DNA from: a virus
Length of the DNA stretch: 22,372 nucleotides
Reading direction: 5' to 3' (one strand)
IMG/VR virus record: IMGVR_UViG_3300030060_000955
Coordinates: 1-22,372 of that record
Position 1 is the stretch's first letter; the number at the start of each line of letters is the position of its first letter. The position numbers were made by a program, and so were the translations under genes. The notes below the pieces were generated by a model, which saw nothing but the letters and a program-made list of their open reading frames with translations, had not been told where the DNA came from and ran no database searches. Shown piece by piece: positions 1-7,248 of this stretch.

Positions 1-604
1 TAGTATTAGTTGTACCTGTATTACATTCATCGTGAAACAAGTATTGATAGTAAGTATCTGAATCTTTTTGTTGACCTATTAATACATCATGTTGTATAAT
101 ATCTAATGCACCATACCTAAAATCAAATGTAGAGTTTGTCCAAAGTATAACTTCAAAACTGTTATCAGTATTACTACGATTATACTCTCGCATATTATAC
201 CAACCAAAGACTGTCTTATCACTAAAGTTCTTGGCTAACATCTTAGATTGATTATCTCTGATGAGGTCAGTCCAAAATGGAAACAGTGTGTAATTGTATT
301 GTGGAAGTGGGTCAGGTGTATAATCACCACAGTAATTATTATAATTGACGTTACCTGTACCTAACCCAAAATGCAGACAGCCATTCGTAGCCATACGAGC
401 AGATGTAAATTGTTGATCGTAAAAGTTAAAGGTAAAATCTAAATTAAAAGCAGACGAAAGCTGATCGTCTCCTGAGTTTAGACTGGTGGTGTTTGATTCG
501 TTTGTAAGGTCTATTAAAGGTTGATTACCTTCAGGTATGTATTGACTAAATACATTAAGACTTAATAGACACGCTACTGCGTAGCATAAAATTCTTTTTT
601 GCAT
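1..604 (-). CDS. Secreted protein with nidogen-like (NIDO) domain features, partial
   Basis: Open from the ATG at 604 to the window edge (201 codons, C-terminus missing). Residues 1-20 are a signal peptide (MQKRILCYAVACLLSLNVFS, cleavage before Gln21). The mature part begins YIPEGNQPLIDL, then beta-strand segments FNLDFTFNFYDQQFTSARMA and TNGCLHFG. Next come LFPFWTDL (107-114), VFGWYNMREY (132-141), SFEVILWTNSTFDFRYGAL (149-167) and HDVLIGQQ (172-179). The order 'FPFWTD ... W.N...Y ... FEV.L...F.F.YG' is that of the extracellular NIDO domain found in nidogen and in bacterial surface proteins. The start overlaps the previous gene by 31 bases; a weak AAGG lies upstream. Role inferred: adhesion or cell-surface interaction. 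The match is by eye, not by search. Confidence 0.75.
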   Translation of the reverse strand, partial: MQKRILCYAVACLLSLNVFSQYIPEGNQPLIDLTNESNTTSLNSGDDQLSSAFNLDFTFNFYDQQFTSARMATNGCLHFGLGTGNVNYNNYCGDYTPDPLPQYNYTLFPFWTDLIRDNQSKMLAKNFSDKTVFGWYNMREYNRSNTDNSFEVILWTNSTFDFRYGALDIIQHDVLIGQQKDSDTYYQYLFHDECNTGTTNT

Positions 605-1665
605 TGCCTTTTAGTTTTAGTTTTTCTTGTATATATAACTTTAACTGCCCCAACAACATCTTTGTTAATCTTATCTCTGTTAGGGTTTCTATCGTGTGTG
701 CATTGCTGTATAAAAAGTTTTTCTTGCTCTTTAGCATCGGGTCTTTTAGATTTGTTTTCTGCCCAAGCAACTGTAGCTTCTTTACCTATCTTACCTTGGT
801 AAGGGCAAGGAGTACCAGCCATTTCCATAGCTTTAAATACTCTTGGGTCTTGACAAAGTATAGATACTGAAGCTACTTTCATACCGGTATCATAGAGATA
901 CTTGGAAAGTTTTAAGCGTTCACAGTTCTCGTCAGTCACAGTTGCTCCTGTAGAGAACCCAAATACTTGCCCTTGAAACGCACCAGACCGACCTACCGTA
1001 CATAAGTCTTGTGAATAAGACATTATAGATGGGGCAATAGCAGAAGCAGGAGGTGCTTTGCTTTTGACATTCTGATTAATTGTTTGGGTAGAGTTAGACT
1101 CATTAATGTTTCTGTTAGTATTATCAGACTTAGTATTATTTATATTTGTATTTGTGTTATCAGTCGTAACATTAGAGTCTGATGTAGATTGATTAATGTT
1201 TGTATTAGTATTTGTATTAGTATTATTACTTGTAGAATTACTTGTATTATTTACATTTTGATTTACTGTAGAATTTACAGTAGAGTTTGATGTAGATGTT
1301 GAAGTATTTATATTAGTATTAGTATTATTATTAGTATTAGTATTTGTAGAGGTAGAGGTATTAATGTTATTATTAGTTGATGTATTAACATTAGTATTAT
1401 TATTGGTCGAAGTATTAGTATTTGTATTTACATTAGTATTACTATTCGTATTAGTATTTGTATTAGTATTATTATTTGTATTATTATTAGTATTCGTATT
1501 AGTGGTTACTGTAGTATTGATAGTAGTCAAACCATTATCCTCACAATACTGCGTTCCAGATGTACAGTTTCCTGTTGGTTCTGCACTTAATGCAAACGAA
1601 ATACCAAACAAACTAATTAATATTAATGGTAAAAAAAAGTCTTGGTTTAACGACCTTCTTGTCAT
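574..1665 (-). CDS. Secreted protein with Asn/Thr repeat stalk and Cys-containing C-terminal domain (363 aa)
   Basis: Residues 1-28 form a typical signal peptide: basic MTRR start, hydrophobic FFLPLILISLFGISFALSA, then EP. A long tract at about 50-200 is composed almost wholly of Asn, Thr and Ser, like a flexible stalk. After APPASAIAPSIMSYSQD comes a compact domain with LCTVGRSGAFQGQVFGFSTG, ENCERLKLSKYLYD, GMKVASVSILCQDPRVFKAM and AGTPCPYQGKIG. That domain has six Cys (222, 248, 271, 287, 322, 355), consistent with disulfides outside the cytoplasm. I recall this C-terminal domain from many marine phages, without a known function. No enzyme motif is seen. Its 3' end overlaps the next gene by 31 bases in another frame. 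A cell-surface or virion-exposed role is inferred. Confidence 0.8.
   Translation of the reverse strand: MTRRSLNQDFFLPLILISLFGISFALSAEPTGNCTSGTQYCEDNGLTTINTTVTTNTNTNNNTNNNTNTNTNTNSNTNVNTNTNTSTNNNTNVNTSTNNNINTSTSTNTNTNNNTNTNINTSTSTSNSTVNSTVNQNVNNTSNSTSNNTNTNTNTNINQSTSDSNVTTDNTNTNINNTKSDNTNRNINESNSTQTINQNVKSKAPPASAIAPSIMSYSQDLCTVGRSGAFQGQVFGFSTGATVTDENCERLKLSKYLYDTGMKVASVSILCQDPRVFKAMEMAGTPCPYQGKIGKEATVAWAENKSKRPDAKEQEKLFIQQCTHDRNPNRDKINKDVVGAVKVIYTRKTKTKRQCKKEFYATQ
1066..1518 (-). repeat. AATACN-type short tandem repeats coding Asn-Thr tract
   Basis: The tract is built from hexanucleotide units that read AAT-ACN in frame (for example AATACTAATACAAATACT), mixed with AAT and AGT codons. Because the unit is six bases, gain or loss of units leaves the frame intact and only changes stalk length. 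Confidence 0.85.
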
Positions 1666-2042
1666 TTCTTTTCTCCTCCGGGTTTTTTCGAACTGTTAGT
1701 ATATAATCCAAACCATGCAGCACCAGCACCAACTACCACTGATATAAGTCCTGATTGTTGCATTGTTGGGTCTTGTAAATCCATAAACCAAAATGTAACA
1801 TAGTATAAAAGATACATGTAGATACTTAAAAAAGCTCTAGGTATTATCCTCCAACTGTCTACAGCTTGAGCTATAAATATTAATTTTTGATAAGGGTTAT
1901 CATTTTTTTCATCTTCTAACTCTCTTATCCTATCTTTTAATTCTGACTTTTCTTGTAGCAAAGCCATGAATTTATTAAGGTCTATCTCAACCTCGTTTCT
2001 GTCCATGTCGCCACTAAATCCACCCATCATATTCTGTTGCAT
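1662..2042 (-). CDS. Holin-like protein with coiled coil and two membrane spans (126 aa)
   Basis: The N-terminal 50 residues are charged, with a predicted coiled coil at 18-46 (LNKFMALLQEKSELKDRI). Two membrane spans follow: residues 67-87 (IPRAFLSIYMYLLYYVTFWF) and 97-115 (SGLISVVVGAGAAWFGLYT), then a basic tail SSKKPGGEKK. The two-span layout with a basic C-terminus is typical of class II holins, and the motif GAGAAWFGLY recalls proteins annotated as holins in marine phages. An AGAGGAT ribosome site sits just before the ATG. Its TGA stop overlaps the start of the secreted protein (ATGA), so the secreted gene is translated together with it. Either this protein or the previous one could be the holin, or one could be an antiholin. 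Confidence 0.6.
   Translation of the reverse strand: MQQNMMGGFSGDMDRNEVEIDLNKFMALLQEKSELKDRIRELEDEKNDNPYQKLIFIAQAVDSWRIIPRAFLSIYMYLLYYVTFWFMDLQDPTMQQSGLISVVVGAGAAWFGLYTNSSKKPGGEKK
1673..1679 (-). promoter_or_regulatory. Strong ribosome binding site inside the upstream gene
   Basis: GGAGGAG on the minus strand lies 7 bases before the ATG at 1665, within the codons for the GGEK tail of the holin-like protein. It fixes the start of the secreted Asn/Thr-repeat protein and shows that gene is translated strongly despite the ATGA overlap. Confidence 0.8.
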
Positions 2043-2051
2043 AATATCCTC

Positions 2052-2483
2052 TTACTTTTTAACTAAGCTACCACCAAAATACATACCGATAATAGCTGAT
2101 ACAAGGTTTGTATCTAATTGTGTTATTACCAAACCTTGAAAAGTTATCCATTCAAATACTTCTCTATCGTCTGTAAAGAATAAAAAGCCCGGTTGAAATA
2201 ATGTATAGCCAACTGTCACATCTACATCAGGATAATATACTGCTACAAGTTTAGGAAGTATAACAATTGCAAAGATAGATGAGAGTGCAATGATACGTCT
2301 TGTCCATTGAAAGCCCACATTCTCTACATTTCTTGCAGACTCTACAGCTTTTAATTGGAACTCGCCACGAGTAATCAACATCTTTTGCTCATCTTGTTTA
2401 GCCTTCATACGTTGAGACCATAGACTTAACATACTACTAATTAAAGTAGAACCGAGCATTGTTATAATTTCAAAAGGGAACAT
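2052..2483 (-). CDS. Holin-like membrane protein (143 aa)
   Basis: Three hydrophobic segments are visible: residues 3-22 (FEIITMLGSTLISSMLSLW), 64-84 (IIALSSIFAIVILPKLVAVYY) and about 128-141 (SAIIGMYFGGSLV). They are joined by a charged region (WSQRMKAKQDEQ) and an aromatic stretch (YTLFQPGFLFFTDD). The short length, several membrane spans and position among late genes fit a holin, which opens the inner membrane at lysis. A match to a named holin family is not evident by eye. The start is set by the one-base gap after the 78-residue gene. Alternative: a virion membrane-interaction protein. Confidence 0.55.
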   Translation of the reverse strand: MFPFEIITMLGSTLISSMLSLWSQRMKAKQDEQKMLITRGEFQLKAVESARNVENVGFQWTRRIIALSSIFAIVILPKLVAVYYPDVDVTVGYTLFQPGFLFFTDDREVFEWITFQGLVITQLDTNLVSAIIGMYFGGSLVKK

Positions 2484-2484
2484 A

Positions 2485-2721
2485 TTATTTATCCAGTGTT
2501 AAAGTTGTTTCAAGTAAATCGTTTATAGAATCTAATAAATACTCTGGTACATCTTTACCAAGTATATCATCTTCGTTGTATGCAACCATGTAAGACTCTA
2601 TAAGGTCTTCATACAATGGTCTAAATTCTTCTCGTTTTATCCAAGGCTCGTTACAAATTGTACGAGCTTTGCAATCTATACGATAAGCTTTGTCTAATTG
2701 TTTCTCTGTGTAAAGTAGCAT
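2485..2721 (-). CDS. Small acidic hypothetical protein (78 aa)
   Basis: A 78-residue, acidic, helical protein. The first half reads YTEKQLDKAYRIDCKARTIC and is followed by EEFRPLYEDLIESYMVAYNEDD; the C-terminus is a Leu/Asp-rich helix (LLDSINDLLETTLTLD). Two Cys lie at positions 18 and 23. There is no membrane segment. Its ATG overlaps the stop of the lysozyme-bearing gene (TAATG), and the next gene follows after one base, so it is tightly co-expressed with the ejection and membrane genes. I recall similar proteins between lysis genes in marine phages but know of no function. A regulator or antiholin-like partner is conceivable; the sequence does not show it. Confidence 0.6.
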   Translation of the reverse strand: MLLYTEKQLDKAYRIDCKARTICNEPWIKREEFRPLYEDLIESYMVAYNEDDILGKDVPEYLLDSINDLLETTLTLDK

Positions 2722-5700
2722 TAGTCAATCATATTGAATAGTTTATTAGCCATATTTATTCTTCTATCTAAATGTGGAACTGAAGGTTTTTCCCAGATAT
2801 TACTAAAATCTACTGCAATGTCTTCTGCAGATTTTTCATTAAATGATTTTTGTAATGTGTTAGCATTACCTCCACCAATTTCTCTACCTGTTTGAATAGT
2901 ATCGTGCATATATTCTAATTGTGCAGCCATATTATTTATTTTATCTTCTTCAAATCCTCGTTCAGACAGCCAAGCATTATAATCATTCCTTTTATTATCT
3001 AATTGAAACAAACCAAAACCCTCTCCATTTATTTGTTTTTGTTTTGGGTCATACGTATAACCAGTTTCAACCCCAATGTTTGCAATAATACCAGCCCTAG
3101 CTTCTTTACTGTAACCCTTGCCTTTTAAATAAGTATTTATTTCTTGCATTCGTGCTTGAGATTCATCTCCACCATTACTAAAACCTAACCTACTCATCTG
3201 CTCTTGGTAAGGTTCACCAGTGTACGGATTAATTCTATCTGCTGGGTTTTCTTTAGTAAAAGGTACGTTGTCTTCTCCTTTTATTAGACCACCTTTAGCT
3301 TGTTGTTGCCTTATAAATTTTTTAGGATTTTTTAAAATATTTACAACTTCTCTGTCTTCTTCACTTAAATTATCTTCATATTGTAATAATGGTAATACAC
3401 TTAATTGATTATATAATTTTTTATAACTTCTTTTAAATTGTTGATAACTAACGCCCGTATAATCAGATGCATTATATAAAGCTCTTATTTGTCCATCGGT
3501 TAAACGAATAGGCTGAAAATTATTATCATAAGATGACAACCCTTTTCTTTCTATAGAACCTATACCTGTACCATTTACATTTTTAATAGACTTTTTAATG
3601 TCTTTGGTGGTTACTCCTAAAATTCTAGCTCCTTTTATAGCTCTGTTTAAAGTCACGTAATCCCTATAATATGCTCTATTAGCTCGTAAATAACTTTCTA
3701 ATACATCCTCAATTGTTTCTATTTTTGATATATCTAATAAGTCTTGAGTATTTTCGTAATTTTCATTAAATTCTTTTATTTTAAAAAATAAATTTCTTTT
3801 TATATTATCAGTATTAACAGAAGTATAATTTAAACCTGTTAATTTACCTACAAATTCGTCTTCTGCTTCTTCTATAGATAATTCTCCCTCTCTTAACTCT
3901 CTAGTATATTTAGCTCCCTCTTTTAAAAATCTTGGTATTAAAACTTCACCTATGTATTTACTATTTGCAAAAGTATTTTCTATTGCAGTGTTTTGAGGAT
4001 TAGTTCCGGGAATAGGATTACCATTTTCATCTTTACCTAAAAATGCTCTTGCTAATCTGTCTGTAAATAATGGTTGGTCAATAAAAGGTTGAACAAATGT
4101 TTTTAAAGATTCAGTAGTTGCATTAGCAATTTTATCTGAAACAGTATCTAAAGAAGATTCTGGATCAAATATTTCATCCATAAAAGAATTATATACATTT
4201 AAAATTGGAGCATTGGGATCAGAAAAACTTAAATCTACAAATGCTATATTTCCAAATTTATCTCTCTTATAACCTATAGTTCCATTTTTTGACCAATAAG
4301 GCAAAGCAACATCTTTTATTGCTTGTTCTTCTTCATCACTAACACCAAAAGCATATTTACTATATCTATTAATACCTTCACTACCTAAATAACCAACAGC
4401 CATTTGACTAGATAATCTTTGATATCCTCTTTCAATTAATTCTGGGTTATTTGATCTAATTTCTTGCATACCTCTTGTTAAAGTATGATAATTGTTTCTC
4501 CATCTTTCTGCAAAGAAAGAATAAAAATTACCAAATATAGGTATTTTTCTTAACTCTCTAGCACCTAAAGGAACTAAATTATAAGTAGGAAACGTATTTC
4601 TAATAATAGTAGCTGCTTCTTTTTCTAATTCGTCTATACTTCTATTAGGAAAAGCTTTTTTAAGAATATTTAATTCTTTTTGAAAAGCAGCTATCCTCCA
4701 TATATCATCTTCTGCAACATAAGTTTTATTAAAAGTATCTGTTACTTTATTAAATAATCTTTTAGAACTACCATATGCTTGACTAGCAAATGCTCTGTCT
4801 AAACTTTTTACCCAATTAGCATCTGTTACATTTTCATTTATTAATCTTTTAAATTCACCCACTCTAACATTTTGATTTACAATACCAAGATTTTGATATT
4901 TAATATATAAATCTTGTAAAGCTTTATCTTTATTTGGAGTTCTAGTGTATAGTTCATTAGTTAAAGTTTTAAAAGAATCTCTTGTTTCTTTACTAAAAGG
5001 ATTTAATCCATTTTGTGCCATAATAATACCACCGCCAATAGTATTACGAGCATGAGTTGTAAAACTATACACAGTTGCTACTGCTTGTCCTATACCTTTT
5101 AAAGCTAAAAGAGGAGATATAAGTTTTTCAAAAGACGATGTAGAAGTTTGTTCAAAAAATTTAGCTATTTCTTTAGTTGTTCTCATTCCATTCAAAGGAC
5201 CAAACTGCTGTCCATTTATGGTAGCAGCAACCCTTGTTCTAGTGGTTGGACTTACTCCTTCTTTAAAAAACCACTTACCGTCTCCTTTAGTGGCTAAATC
5301 ATCATACATTTTTAAATCAGATAAATATTTACCAAGAGTTTCTATAGTAGTAAAAACAGTTTTTCCTATATCTTCAGTTTTTCTTTCTCCAAAAAACTTT
5401 CTTAAAGGTTCATCTATTTCTTTTCTAGTTTGAAATAAAATATCTGCTTTTTTAAAACCATAAACCTTATCTAAATAAAAATCTATATTTTTTGTATTAT
5501 CTAATAAACCATCTACAATTTCTCTAGCTTCGATACGAGCATTATCTAAACTTAATTTTGCAGTATCATCAAATAAAGAGCCTTGAACAGATTTACTAGC
5601 TAGTTTTTCAGCTATACTTTCTACAGCTCCTTCTATAACATCTTCACTTGGTTTATAACTTGGATTTTCAAAGTATTCATAACTTTTTCTTAAATATTTA

Positions 5701-7235
5701 CCTATATTTTTTTGAATAACAAATTTTAAATCTTCAGGTATATTTTTTTGCTCTAATAATAATCTACTTAAATCATCAATAGTATCTCTAGTTCTTACAG
5801 CGACATCTTGCAAACCTTTAGGTAAGTTATTTAAAGATATTTCTTTAGATAAATAATCTTCTAACATTTTAGTAACTTGAGGAGCACTAAATTCACCCTC
5901 TTTGACAAGCTGTTTAGATTGGTATGTTAAATCATCTAATAAATTTTTTGCTTGTTTTTCAAATCCAACTTTAGCTAGTTCACCATCTAAAATAATATTA
6001 TGCATTTCTGAACTATAATATCCTCGAGTAGTAAAATATCTTCTTCTTAAATTTCTAATTGTATTTAAAATATCTGTAGTAGTTTTTTTAATTTTACCAC
6101 CTTCTCTTGGAATAGGAACAAACACATCATCGTCTAATCTATCTTCAATTTTACTAGGAGTAAAAGGTTTTATTTTTTCTTTAAATGGAGCTAGTGTTTT
6201 CTTAAAAGTTTCTTTTACTTCTGGATTATCTTTTATTCTTTTTAATACTTTACTCAAACCATCTTTAGTAAGTGATGCAGTTTTAAGAGCTCCTCCTACG
6301 ATTCCGGTAAAAACTCCACCATCTAACAATAATGTTAGTCTTCTTTGAGCAGCACTACTATCTTCATCAGCATCTAAATATTCAAAAAAATCTCCTATAA
6401 AATTATCATCAAGTTCATTTGTTTCTAATTTTTCATTTATAAAACTAGCAACAATAAACATTTCAGGATCATCTGCAAAAACAAGTTGTGAGGATAATTC
6501 AGCAGCAGTTAAATCTTTAGCTAATTTAATTTTTTTACTTCGTAAAACTTTTTTATTATCTATTTTTTTACCTGTTTGTTTTACTACATCATCAACATTT
6601 GAACCTAGTGCTTTTCTAAACTTACCCATTCCAATAGCAAAAGGAACAATATCTGTTGCAAGTTTGCCAACAATTCCTTCAGGTTCTTGAATAATATTAC
6701 CATCATAAATATCAGGACCTACTATTGGTTTTAATACAGTAGAAACACCTTTATCTATATTATCATTTCTTTTTTTATTAATTTGATTAACTAATTCATT
6801 ATATGATATATTTTTATCTTGAGCCATTTTTTCTAAAATTTCTTTTTGCTCAAATGTATTCAAACTAGAACTTATATCTCCTACTAATTTAGCACTGCCT
6901 GTAATTAGCTCATTAACAATTCCACCCATAGTCCTTCGATAATTTTTAAAAGGCATATTATTACCTATCCAATCTTTATAAGTTGGTTCAAATTGTTTTT
7001 TATAAAAATCAGGGTCTGATTCTAATGGATCAACTGGACGTTGAGGAGATGTAATATTTCTTATATCATCACTCAAAGGCTTTGCAGAATCTTTTGTAGC
7101 TATATCTACAAACTCTGCAAAACCAAATTGTTTTTTATAAGAAGGTGTAGTATTGTAAAGTTTTTTTAATTCTTCTAAATCGTTTACATTTTCTACGTTA
7201 TTTTCATACTTGTATTGTTCGTACAGTGAAGGCAT
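2721..7235 (-). CDS. Giant internal virion (ejection) protein with C-terminal lysozyme-like domain (1504 aa)
   Basis: A very large helical protein with several hydrophobic stretches, such as LISPLLALKGIGQAVATVYS and LLLDGGVFTGIVGGALKTA. Long charged regions lie between about 350 and 700. Near residue 1314 a Gly-Gly linker (KGGLIKGEDNVPFTKENPAD) leads into a C-terminal domain at about 1360-1504. The motif IIANIGVETGYTYDP, with probable catalytic Glu1390, followed by GEGFGLFQLD, matches the Phage_lysozyme2 (phage tail lysozyme, PF18013) type. In T7 the ejection protein gp16 carries its wall-cleaving domain at the N-terminus; here it is at the C-terminus. No Shine-Dalgarno sequence lies before the ATG; the upstream bases are only A and T. 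Its TAA stop overlaps the next ATG. Role: ejection and local wall digestion during DNA entry, inferred. Confidence 0.8.
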   Translation of the reverse strand: MPSLYEQYKYENNVENVNDLEELKKLYNTTPSYKKQFGFAEFVDIATKDSAKPLSDDIRNITSPQRPVDPLESDPDFYKKQFEPTYKDWIGNNMPFKNYRRTMGGIVNELITGSAKLVGDISSSLNTFEQKEILEKMAQDKNISYNELVNQINKKRNDNIDKGVSTVLKPIVGPDIYDGNIIQEPEGIVGKLATDIVPFAIGMGKFRKALGSNVDDVVKQTGKKIDNKKVLRSKKIKLAKDLTAAELSSQLVFADDPEMFIVASFINEKLETNELDDNFIGDFFEYLDADEDSSAAQRRLTLLLDGGVFTGIVGGALKTASLTKDGLSKVLKRIKDNPEVKETFKKTLAPFKEKIKPFTPSKIEDRLDDDVFVPIPREGGKIKKTTTDILNTIRNLRRRYFTTRGYYSSEMHNIILDGELAKVGFEKQAKNLLDDLTYQSKQLVKEGEFSAPQVTKMLEDYLSKEISLNNLPKGLQDVAVRTRDTIDDLSRLLLEQKNIPEDLKFVIQKNIGKYLRKSYEYFENPSYKPSEDVIEGAVESIAEKLASKSVQGSLFDDTAKLSLDNARIEAREIVDGLLDNTKNIDFYLDKVYGFKKADILFQTRKEIDEPLRKFFGERKTEDIGKTVFTTIETLGKYLSDLKMYDDLATKGDGKWFFKEGVSPTTRTRVAATINGQQFGPLNGMRTTKEIAKFFEQTSTSSFEKLISPLLALKGIGQAVATVYSFTTHARNTIGGGIIMAQNGLNPFSKETRDSFKTLTNELYTRTPNKDKALQDLYIKYQNLGIVNQNVRVGEFKRLINENVTDANWVKSLDRAFASQAYGSSKRLFNKVTDTFNKTYVAEDDIWRIAAFQKELNILKKAFPNRSIDELEKEAATIIRNTFPTYNLVPLGARELRKIPIFGNFYSFFAERWRNNYHTLTRGMQEIRSNNPELIERGYQRLSSQMAVGYLGSEGINRYSKYAFGVSDEEEQAIKDVALPYWSKNGTIGYKRDKFGNIAFVDLSFSDPNAPILNVYNSFMDEIFDPESSLDTVSDKIANATTESLKTFVQPFIDQPLFTDRLARAFLGKDENGNPIPGTNPQNTAIENTFANSKYIGEVLIPRFLKEGAKYTRELREGELSIEEAEDEFVGKLTGLNYTSVNTDNIKRNLFFKIKEFNENYENTQDLLDISKIETIEDVLESYLRANRAYYRDYVTLNRAIKGARILGVTTKDIKKSIKNVNGTGIGSIERKGLSSYDNNFQPIRLTDGQIRALYNASDYTGVSYQQFKRSYKKLYNQLSVLPLLQYEDNLSEEDREVVNILKNPKKFIRQQQAKGGLIKGEDNVPFTKENPADRINPYTGEPYQEQMSRLGFSNGGDESQARMQEINTYLKGKGYSKEARAGIIANIGVETGYTYDPKQKQINGEGFGLFQLDNKRNDYNAWLSERGFEEDKINNMAAQLEYMHDTIQTGREIGGGNANTLQKSFNEKSAEDIAVDFSNIWEKPSVPHLDRRINMANKLFNMID

Positions 7236-7248
7236 TTTAATTTAAAAT

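Noticed and set aside
555-770. Minus-strand frame of 71 codons
   Set aside because: Overlaps the end of the Asn/Thr-repeat gene and the start of the NIDO-like gene in a third frame; no ribosome site, and both overlapping frames are better supported.
1066-1518. CRISPR-like or satellite array
   Set aside because: Repeats are short, codon-phased and have no unique spacers; they code the Asn/Thr tract.
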